From NCBI GenBank assembly GCA_035490315.1, contig DATHET010000118.1, forward strand, positions 1 to 11,674: 11,674 bases of DNA, given 5' to 3'. Numbering within the stretch: position 1 is the first letter of the stretch; each line of letters begins with the position of its first letter. Position numbers and translations under genes: made by a program. Shown here piece after piece: positions 6,371 through 11,674 of this stretch. The notes beneath the pieces are model-generated. The model made no database searches. It was not told the DNA's origin and was given only the letters and a program-made list of their open reading frames with translations. This DNA comes from JADJQU01 sp035490315 (GTDB lineage Bacteria; Planctomycetota; UBA1135; GCA-002686595).

Positions 6371-7072
6371 ATGATCTACCGCGATCGAGCAGATGCAGGA
6401 CGCTTCCTGGCCACCAAGCTTGCGAAGTACGCCGGCAATCCGGACCTGGTGGTCCTCGGGCTTCCGCGCGGCGGCGTGCCCGTCGCCTACGAAGTCGCGA
6501 GCGCTCTCCGCGCGCCGCTGGACATCTTCGCGGTGCGCAAGCTCGGCATGCCCGGTCAGGAGGAGTTCGCGATCGGAGCCATCGCGACGGGCGGTGTGAT
6601 CGTGCTCAACCACAAAGTCGTCAGCGCCGCGAATCTGTCGGCTGCTCAAGTCGACAGCATCGTCGCCAGGGAGCGCGTCGAGCTGCAGCGGCGCGAGCAG
6701 GCCTACCGCGGCGATCGACCGGCCGCGGAACTGCGCGGCCACACGGTGATCCTCGTCGACGACGGGCTGGCGACGGGTTCCTCGATGTGGGCCGCGGTCA
6801 CGGCTCTGCGCAAGCTCGCTCCGGCCCGAGTGATCGTCGCCGTCCCCGTGGGCTCGGTCGCGACCTGCGCGATGTTCAACGAGCAGACCGACGAGACGGT
6901 CTGCGCGCGCGCGCCGGTCCCCTTCCACGCTGTCGGCAACTGGTATGCGGATTTCGGGCAGACCAGCGACGACGAAGTTCGCGAGCTGCTCGCCCGCGCC
7001 GCCAAGGAATACCAGCGTCCCGAAGTCGACGGCGTGAAGTCGGCGAGCAGCGCGAACGCAGCCAAGAGCTGA
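6371..7072 (+). CDS. Type I phosphoribosyltransferase-fold protein
   Basis: The product has 233 residues. The PRPP-binding loop is VILVDDGLATGSS (126-138), with the two acidic residues followed by the ATG-S/S phosphate loop. A second hallmark, LGLPRGGVPVAYEVA (29-43), resembles the pyrophosphate-binding loop region. The hood differs from those of the standard purine, uracil and orotate enzymes, so the base substrate is unknown and the protein may not be a classical salvage enzyme. Overall it resembles the uncharacterised group annotated 'phosphoribosyltransferase' that neighbours or is fused to dienelactone hydrolase or erythromycin-esterase-like domains. The ATG lies four bases after the upstream stop; GAGGA overlaps the intergenic bases almost against the ATG, so translational coupling is likely. 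Residues 214-233 are a polar tail. Confidence 0.9.
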   Translation: MIYRDRADAGRFLATKLAKYAGNPDLVVLGLPRGGVPVAYEVASALRAPLDIFAVRKLGMPGQEEFAIGAIATGGVIVLNHKVVSAANLSAAQVDSIVARERVELQRREQAYRGDRPAAELRGHTVILVDDGLATGSSMWAAVTALRKLAPARVIVAVPVGSVATCAMFNEQTDETVCARAPVPFHAVGNWYADFGQTSDDEVRELLARAAKEYQRPEVDGVKSASSANAAKS

Positions 7073-7123
7073 TCGCCGCCTCCGGCGCTGTTCAGCGACT
7101 CCGCGCCGCGCCACAATCGCAGG

Positions 7124-7909
7124 ATGACCACCCACGCTCGCCTGCGAATCTCACTGGCCTGTCTGTGCGGGCTTGCCCTCGTCGCGAGCCTGCTGGTCGG
7201 GTGCAATGCGGCGGCGCAGCGTGATTCCGACAAACCGCAGACGCCGCAAGTGTTCAAAACTCGCGGAGATCCCGCGGTGACCCTGCGCTTCCAGCTGTTC
7301 CTGCCGCGCGGATACGGGAGCGAGCCCGCGCGCCGCTGGCCGCTGATCCTCTTCCTGCACGGCGCGGGCGAGCGCGGAGATGACATCGAGCTGGTCAAGG
7401 TCCACGGCCCGCCCAGGGTCGCGGAGCAGGCGGCGGACTTCCCTTTCATGGTGGTCTCGCCGCAATGCCCGCTCGGCGAGACCTGGAACAACGATCTGCT
7501 CCAGGAGCTGCTCGACCACGTGCTCGCGACCTGGGAAATCGACGAGCAGCGAGTGTACCTGACCGGTCTGTCGATGGGCGGCTATGGCGCCTGGAGCCTC
7601 GCGCAGGAATGCCCCGAGCGCTTCGCCGCCGTGGTTCCGATCTGCGGCGGAGGCACGCCGATCCAGGCATGGCTGTACGGCGACTCGCCGAAGGGAAAGG
7701 CACTGCGCAGCCTGCCGTTCTGGGCGTTCCACGGCGCGAGCGATACGGTCGTCGATCCGGGTGAATCCCTGCGCATGGTCGAAACCCTGCGCGACATCGG
7801 TTGCGACGTGAAATACACCGTCTACCCCGGCGTCGGACACGACTCGTGGGTCAAGGCCTACGACGATCCGGAGCTGTACGCGTGGCTCCTGTCGCACAAA
7901 CGCACGTGA
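7124..7909 (+). CDS. Lipoprotein alpha/beta hydrolase (COG4099-like predicted peptidase/esterase)
   Basis: The product has 261 residues. The N-terminus is a lipoprotein signal: basic MTTHARLR, a hydrophobic run, and lipobox LVGC with Cys27 as the lipidated residue. Next come the LFLHGAGERGDD oxyanion segment (about 85-96), the nucleophile Ser150 in GLSMGGYGAW, a probable acid Asp207 in HGASDTVVD and the catalytic His239 in GVGHDSW. This pattern matches envelope-exported esterase/peptidase-like hydrolases of the COG4099/prolyl-oligopeptidase-like group; the natural substrate is unknown. The start is set by the signal peptide. The Shine-Dalgarno is poor (AGG directly before ATG). It follows the phosphoribosyltransferase gene by 51 bases and may be the last gene of the run or have its own promoter. 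Its stop faces the stop of a converging gene 18 bases away. Confidence 0.88.
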   Translation: MTTHARLRISLACLCGLALVASLLVGCNAAAQRDSDKPQTPQVFKTRGDPAVTLRFQLFLPRGYGSEPARRWPLILFLHGAGERGDDIELVKVHGPPRVAEQAADFPFMVVSPQCPLGETWNNDLLQELLDHVLATWEIDEQRVYLTGLSMGGYGAWSLAQECPERFAAVVPICGGGTPIQAWLYGDSPKGKALRSLPFWAFHGASDTVVDPGESLRMVETLRDIGCDVKYTVYPGVGHDSWVKAYDDPELYAWLLSHKRT

Positions 7910-7927
7910 GTCGCGCGGGCCCTCCGA

Positions 7928-8707
7928 TCAATGCGCCGGCGATTTCGCGCCCGACGAAAGCCGGCGGAAGCTCGCGGGATCGGCTCGCAGCGACATCAAG
8001 TCGCCGCAGCGGCGCAGCTCGCCGGTGATCTCGATCGGTTCCGCGATCAGGTCGAGGACCTGGTCGTTCAAAGTCTCGCCGTGCGCGCCGACGAGCAGGT
8101 AGTAGCTCGCGTTCCCCAGGGCGTCGCGAACGAGCAGCACCGGCGGGATGCCGCCGCTGATGCAACGCGTCGCGCAATCGCGGTGCGTCTTCGCATTGCC
8201 GGGTTTCATGACGCCGAGGTAGCACTTGCTGTCGACGATCTCGCCGATCAGCGTGGCGGTGCCGAAGCGCAGGTCCTTCTCGGTCGCGGAGCTCGCCTCG
8301 CGCGGCTTGCCGGGCTTCACGCCGTCGTCGGCGATCTCGATCATCGTCATTCCGTCGCGGTAAGCGAGGGTGCCGCGCACGAGGACTTGCTGGCCGACGA
8401 AATCCTTGACCAGCGGCAAGGCGCCGTGCTTGCCGACGCTCGAGAGCAGGTAACGCGATTGACCGTCGCCGGGCCGGTCCACGGCGAGGACAGGATAAGG
8501 CGCCGCTTCGATGACGCCGGTGAATTCGCGCTCGGTGCCGTACTCGAACACACCGTGGCCGAATCCCGATTGCGAAAGCACGATCAGCGCGGCGATGGCG
8601 AGGGACAGGGCCAACACGACGATCACGCTGACGCGCGTGCGCCGCGCGAGATGCTCGGGCGCTCTCGGGAGGTAGCCGACGTAGAACTCGGCTTCCGAAT
8701 CGCTCAT
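7928..8707 (-). CDS. Membrane-anchored protein with conserved cysteine/histidine motif, unknown function
   Basis: The product has 259 residues. A short cytoplasmic N-terminus precedes one membrane helix (about 25-45), and a beta-rich soluble region then extends outside the membrane. The striking part is residues 155-194: GEIVDSKCYLGVMKPG, then THRDCATRC and ISGGIPPVLLVRD. It contains Cys162, His175, Cys178 and Cys182, a spacing suggestive of a metal or redox site. Another cysteine lies at 234. Alternating strands and GTL/GEI turns suggest OB-fold-like domains, but that is an impression. I recognise the motif as a conserved uncharacterised family seen near Rieske proteins but know no assigned function. 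It is the last gene of a four-gene operon; its ATG overlaps the upstream TGA by four bases (ATGA, 8704-8707), so translation is coupled. Confidence 0.8.
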   Translation of the reverse strand: MSDSEAEFYVGYLPRAPEHLARRTRVSVIVVLALSLAIAALIVLSQSGFGHGVFEYGTEREFTGVIEAAPYPVLAVDRPGDGQSRYLLSSVGKHGALPLVKDFVGQQVLVRGTLAYRDGMTMIEIADDGVKPGKPREASSATEKDLRFGTATLIGEIVDSKCYLGVMKPGNAKTHRDCATRCISGGIPPVLLVRDALGNASYYLLVGAHGETLNDQVLDLIAEPIEITGELRRCGDLMSLRADPASFRRLSSGAKSPAH

Positions 8708-9747
8708 GCCCGCTCCTCGTCAATGCGCGCGGGCTCGACGCTGGTTCCCGCCGGCAAGGGTCTCGCATCGACTTGCACGCGACCGGCGACGACGCGCACT
8801 CGGAACGTGGGCACGCGCTCGGTGAAAGGCTCCGGCGATCGGCCGCAGTCCGGCCGGTATTGATAGCCGTGCCAGGGACAGGTGATCAGGCCGTCGATGA
8901 CGCGACCTTCGCCGAGCGGGCCGTTCTGATGCTGGCAGACGCTCGACACCGCCGAGAGTTTCCCGTCGTGCTTGAACACCGCGACGCGCTCGCCGGCGAT
9001 GGTCGCGACGCGCGCGCGCTTCTCGGGGATCTCAGCCGGGGCGCACAGGTCGACGAATCCATCGGGAGCCGGCTGGACCTCGACGTCGCGCACCCGCTCG
9101 CGCCGCGCGGCCAGGAGATGCAGCCCGAGGATCCAGGCGACGCCGATGCACAGGGCGATCGCAAGCCAGGGACTTCCCTCGGTCTGCCCGGCGCCCAGGG
9201 CCACGTGCATCACGAGCAGCGCGTAGGCGACGTACACCGACATGTGCAGGGCCTTCCATACCGGCGCGGTCAGGTTCTTGAGCCAGAAGTCGTGGCTCGT
9301 CGCCGCCATCAGGAACAGGATCACCAGGGCGGCGAGTCCAAGCTGCTGGAAAGGAAAGCTCGAGACGCTGTTCCAGCGCGTGTTGCTGACCAGCACGCTG
9401 ACGAATGGGTTCTCGTCGCCGAGCGCGTGGAACTGGATCAACGCGAAAGTCGCGTGCGCAAGTCCCACAAGGAAAGTCGCGACTCCAAGATGGCGGCGGT
9501 TGTAGAGCCAGGGCAGGAATCGCGGGTCGAGCCGCGCCAGCGGGCCGATCGACAGCACGATGTGCAGCAGCAGCAGCGCGCAGGTGCCGAGGGCTCGCAG
9601 CAGGATCGTCTCGAGCGTGGCTTCGGGGAAGAGCGCGACTCCCAGGCCGATGAACAGACCGAGATAACCCAGGATCCCGCCGGCGAGGACCGTGTCGTAG
9701 ATCCGCTTCTGCCGATTCCAGCCGACTGCCTGGTAGCCGACGCTCAC
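8704..9747 (-). CDS. Ferric-reductase-like transmembrane domain fused to a Rieske [2Fe-2S] domain
   Basis: The product has 347 residues starting at a GTG. Residues 1-213 hold about six hydrophobic segments with histidines typical of haem ligation. These include His62, His86/His98 and His168/His181; the last pair is 13 residues apart, as in the ferric-reductase/YedZ (MsrQ) superfamily. Residues about 230-330 form a Rieske domain with C271-Q-H273 and, 16 residues later, C290-P-W-H293, the full ligand set for a [2Fe-2S] cluster. It probably passes electrons between membrane haem and an iron-sulphur cluster; donor and acceptor are unknown. The frame is open upstream to 10233. The GTG at 9745-9747 is chosen because it overlaps the previous stop in GTGA, matching the other operon junctions, and because the membrane domain begins just after it. 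Confidence 0.88.
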   Translation of the reverse strand: MSVGYQAVGWNRQKRIYDTVLAGGILGYLGLFIGLGVALFPEATLETILLRALGTCALLLLHIVLSIGPLARLDPRFLPWLYNRRHLGVATFLVGLAHATFALIQFHALGDENPFVSVLVSNTRWNSVSSFPFQQLGLAALVILFLMAATSHDFWLKNLTAPVWKALHMSVYVAYALLVMHVALGAGQTEGSPWLAIALCIGVAWILGLHLLAARRERVRDVEVQPAPDGFVDLCAPAEIPEKRARVATIAGERVAVFKHDGKLSAVSSVCQHQNGPLGEGRVIDGLITCPWHGYQYRPDCGRSPEPFTERVPTFRVRVVAGRVQVDARPLPAGTSVEPARIDEERA

Positions 9748-10211
9748 GGCTCGAGCTCCAGGCTGGCGACCAGCTCCTGATGCGCGAGGCTGTAGAGGAA
9801 GAGCCGTCCGCCGCGCGCCTCCTTCGGCAGGCTGAAAAGCCGAGCTTCCGTCCCCGCGAGCGAGCCGAGCAACAGGCTCTTCGCCGGCAAGCCCTCGTTC
9901 GAATCGGTCGCCGACCAGTACACGAGCACGTCGGGCAACTCGAGATCGCGCCGCGGCGTGAGCTCGAGCACCCGCGTTCCATCCGTCCCCGGACTCCAGA
10001 TGCGCAGTCGCAGCTGGGCCCTCGCCGACGTCACGACGGCGTCGCGCACCGGCGCATCGATCGGCCGCGCGACGAGACGATCCGCCTGCGGGACGCTCGG
10101 GCTCGCGGGAACGCTGACGCGCGATGAAAACGCCATGGCCAGCCCGATCGGAAGGACGACCGCGAGCAGGACGAAGGTCCGCCGATGCCTCGAGCGCAGA
10201 CTTCGGATCAT
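9744..10211 (-). CDS. Single-pass membrane-anchored protein, unknown function
   Basis: The product has 155 residues. A strongly basic N-terminus (MIRSLRSRHRR) is followed by a hydrophobic segment (about 12-29), either a signal anchor or an uncleaved signal. The rest would lie on the far side of the membrane. That soluble part (about 45-155) has no cysteines and appears beta-rich, with segments such as LRLRIWSPG, DVLVYWSA and GRLFLYSL. I do not recognise a family. The ATG at 10209-10211 overlaps the stop of the preceding gene (ATGA) and its own stop overlaps the next start (GTGA), so it is translationally coupled on both sides. This context implies a role as an accessory or assembly partner of the haem-Rieske protein. 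An upstream in-frame start at 10304 is rejected because it would overlap the preceding gene. Confidence 0.8.
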   Translation of the reverse strand: MIRSLRSRHRRTFVLLAVVLPIGLAMAFSSRVSVPASPSVPQADRLVARPIDAPVRDAVVTSARAQLRLRIWSPGTDGTRVLELTPRRDLELPDVLVYWSATDSNEGLPAKSLLLGSLAGTEARLFSLPKEARGGRLFLYSLAHQELVASLELEP

Positions 10212-10474
10212 GGCTGGCGTGCTCGCGCCGCACGACGATGGGCGGTCTTCTCCACCGGAGCGTCGCCGCTGCCGCGCACCCAGCGCAGGAGGAGCAGCGG
10301 CCACAGAGCCACGCTCGCCGGAAGGATCAGGATCCGAAATCCGAGCGAGCCGGAGCGCGCGTCGCGATCGACGCGCCCCGCGCCGACGAACGCGAAGGCA
10401 AGCGCGAAGACCAGCCCGATCGCGGCCCAGACCCCGAGGCCCATCGCGAGGGCGCGAGCAAGGCTCAGCGCCAT
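10208..10474 (-). CDS. Small two-helix membrane protein, first gene of the redox operon
   Basis: The product has 88 residues with two hydrophobic helices, about 9-32 (rich in Ala/Gly/Leu/Phe) and about 46-64 (ILPASVALWPLLLLRW). A short Arg/Asp-containing linker joins them and a basic, polar tail (66-88) follows. The positive-inside rule puts the Arg-rich tail in the cytoplasm. No cysteine, haem motif or known domain is visible and I do not recognise the family. It overlaps the next gene by four bases (ATGA at 10208-10211), which supports both the reading frame and its belonging to the operon. The Shine-Dalgarno before 10474 is weak. Small proteins of this type often assist assembly of membrane electron-transfer complexes; that is inference only. 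Confidence 0.72.
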   Translation of the reverse strand: MALSLARALAMGLGVWAAIGLVFALAFAFVGAGRVDRDARSGSLGFRILILPASVALWPLLLLRWVRGSGDAPVEKTAHRRAARARQP

Positions 10475-10674
10475 GACCTGGGGCTCTGGAGGGTCGTGTC
10501 AGGCATCGGAGGAGGGTCCCGAACGCTGGCGAGCGATCCGGTTGGCGCAGAATACGAATTCGACCCTGAGATGTGACAGCGGCGGTCAGCCGCGCGCACC
10601 AGCACGATCAATGTGGGAACATCCTGGCCTGGAAGCGCGCGGCCCGTCCTAGATTCGGCCAAGGAGACTTACCC
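10475..10674. promoter_or_regulatory. Divergent promoter region between redox operon and reductase-like gene
   Basis: This 200-base non-coding interval must carry the promoters for the minus-strand operon and the plus-strand gene at 10675. It includes a locally A+T-richer patch, AGAATACGAATTCGA (about 10549-10563), the most likely melting region, but no confident -35/-10 pair can be assigned. The ribosome binding site AAGGAGA at 10661-10667 serves the plus-strand gene. Confidence 0.4.
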
Positions 10675-11358
10675 ATGCGGAAAATCATCGTCGGTGCCCA
10701 GGTTTCCATGGATGGCGTCATGCAAGCGCCCGGCGGGCCGACCGAGGATCCGACCAAGGGCTTCAAGTTCGGCGGCTGGGCGATGCCCTATTTCGGCCCA
10801 GAGTTCGGCGAAGAGATCAATCGCCTCTTCCAGGAGAAGTTCGACCTCCTGCTCGGCCGCCGGACCTACGAGATCTTCGCCGCGTACTGGCCCTACTACG
10901 ACGAAGACTCTCCCCATGGCGGCATCGCCAAGCTGTTCAACAAGATCACGAAGTACGCTGTTTCGCGCTCCGGCGAGCTCGATACCGGCTGGGCGGGGAC
11001 AGTGCTCCTGCGCGACATCGCCGAGGTGAAGCGTCTGAAGCAGGAGGACGGCCCGAACCTCGTCACCCAGGGCAGCACCGAGCTGGTCCACGCTCTGCTC
11101 GCCAATGACCTGGTCGACGCCATCAGCCTCTTCACGGTGCCGGTCGTGCTCGGCGGCGGCAAAAAACTGTTCGCCGACGGCTCGGCCCCGCATTCGTTCC
11201 AGCTGACGAGATCCCGCGTCTCCCCGAATGGCCTGATCATCGGCCATTACGAGCGCGGAGGCGAGGTCAAGATCGCCGACGCCGCCGCCGGTCCACCGAG
11301 CGAGCGCGAAGTTGCCCGCCGGGAGCGGCTCGAGCGCGAGGGCGAAGGAGCCCGTTGA
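10675..11358 (+). CDS. RibD-C/dihydrofolate-reductase-like family oxidoreductase
   Basis: The product is a 227-residue cytoplasmic protein of the DHFR-like fold group that contains the RibD C-terminal domain. Family signs are the N-terminal strand and substrate loop KIIVGAQVSMDGVMQAPGG (3-21), LLLGRRTYEIFAAYWP (58-73), the nucleotide-binding LVTQGSTELVHALL (129-142) and PVVLGGGKKLFADG (156-169). It is probably an NAD(P)H-dependent reductase, but members of this group are distinct from FolA and from true RibD, and their substrates are mostly unknown. Residues about 196-227 form an Arg/Glu-rich extension beyond the normal end of the domain. AAGGAGA lies seven bases before the ATG, a strong ribosome binding site. 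It is transcribed away from the redox operon and appears monocistronic. Confidence 0.88.
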   Translation: MRKIIVGAQVSMDGVMQAPGGPTEDPTKGFKFGGWAMPYFGPEFGEEINRLFQEKFDLLLGRRTYEIFAAYWPYYDEDSPHGGIAKLFNKITKYAVSRSGELDTGWAGTVLLRDIAEVKRLKQEDGPNLVTQGSTELVHALLANDLVDAISLFTVPVVLGGGKKLFADGSAPHSFQLTRSRVSPNGLIIGHYERGGEVKIADAAAGPPSEREVARRERLEREGEGAR

Positions 11359-11438
11359 AAAAGGCGCCGTAACGAGGCACAGCGCGGGAAGGCCTGACGA
11401 GGAGCGCGACGGAAGGGCGCGCAAGGGGTCCCGCGTTA

Positions 11439-11506
11439 GAGCGCGCAGCGCTCGTAGCGGAGGCTCCTGCGGAGCCTCCGGAGCGGGAGGCGGCCTTCCT
11501 GGCCGC
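11439..11506. repeat. Cluster of three consecutive perfect hairpins (REP-like)
   Basis: Three uninterrupted inverted repeats lie within 68 bases. GAGCGC/GCGCTC is at 11439-11444 and 11448-11453. A ten-pair stem, CGGAGGCTCC with loop TGC, is at 11458-11480. GCGGCC/GGCCGC with a five-base loop is at 11490-11506. They lie 80 bases after the reductase-like gene. No T-run follows, so a classical terminator is unlikely. The tandem layout resembles repetitive extragenic palindromes, but copy number cannot be judged from one window. Confidence 0.6.
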
Positions 11507-11521
11507 TGAGCACGACGGTCC

Positions 11522-11674
11522 TAGTGTCCTGTACCTGAAGTACGTTGGCAAAGGCGGCCTGAATGCGGCTTCCTGGCAAGGCGCCGCGACGACGCGTGTT
11601 CTCTGCAACACTCGGAGGAGCGGCAACGCAGCCAGGGAGCCGCAGGCAGGCCGATTTTGTCGACGTACTTCTGG
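11522..11674. mobile_element. Long imperfect palindromic element, truncated by window end (MITE/repeat candidate)
   Basis: Bases 11534-11577 and 11631-11674 are reverse complements at 36 of 44 positions with no gap. The pairing continues inward, with a one-base shift, to a central GTGTT (11596-11600)/AACAC (11607-11611) closing a six-base loop. The whole segment is thus one near-continuous hairpin centred at about 11603.5. The left end probably starts near TAGTGTCCTGTA (11522-11533), whose partner would lie in the next dozen bases beyond the window. It contains no credible gene. Such a structure fits a miniature inverted-repeat element or a palindromic intergenic repeat. Confidence 0.55.

Noticed and set aside
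9748..10233. In-frame upstream extension of the haem-Rieske protein
   Set aside because: It would overlap the whole upstream gene in another frame, and the GTGA overlap at 9744-9747 gives a consistent start.
10212..10304. Upstream start at 10304 for the 155-residue anchored protein
   Set aside because: It would overlap the 88-residue gene by almost 100 bases, whereas the ATGA junction at 10208-10211 matches the other operon junctions.

Overview
The window is G+C-rich (about two thirds by eye), densely coding bacterial DNA. Signal peptides, a probable lipoprotein and several single-pass envelope proteins suggest a Gram-negative soil- or sediment-type bacterium. Nothing here fixes the phylum; Planctomycetota, Myxococcota or a high-GC proteobacterium would all fit. 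No tRNA, rRNA, CRISPR array, transposase gene or prophage gene was seen.

Layout. Bases 1-77 hold the last codons of a gene entering from the left, followed at once by a perfect 36-base palindrome that looks like its terminator. A gene-free stretch with one more hairpin (119-467) leads to a minus-strand, single-domain response regulator (468-914). A divergent intergenic region (915-1305) separates it from a run of six plus-strand genes: a large exported protein with three repeated beta-type modules, an aromatic/glycine-rich core and a proline-rich tail (1306-3741); a small, very basic histone-H1-like protein with a DUF6496-type core (3801-4286); a dienelactone-hydrolase-type alpha/beta hydrolase (4306-4980); an erythromycin-esterase-family protein (5026-6366); a type I phosphoribosyltransferase-fold protein (6371-7072); and a lipoprotein esterase/peptidase of the alpha/beta-hydrolase fold (7124-7909). 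Gaps are 4-59 bases, so all six could be co-transcribed. The hydrolase, esterase-like and phosphoribosyltransferase trio is the most system-like part of the run, because related domains occur fused to each other in other bacteria.

Converging on this run, with only 18 bases between stop codons, is a tight minus-strand operon of four membrane or membrane-anchored proteins (10474 down to 7928). All three of its junctions are 4-base stop/start overlaps. Its centre is a fusion of a ferric-reductase-like haem membrane domain with a Rieske [2Fe-2S] domain. A cysteine-motif membrane protein and two small anchored proteins accompany it. This is probably a membrane electron-transfer module of unknown substrate.

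To the right, a divergent plus-strand gene encodes a RibD-C/dihydrofolate-reductase-like oxidoreductase (10675-11358). The final 316 bases are non-coding but highly structured: three consecutive hairpins (11439-11506), then the left part of a long imperfect palindrome (from about 11522) that runs off the end of the window and resembles a non-autonomous mobile or repeat element.
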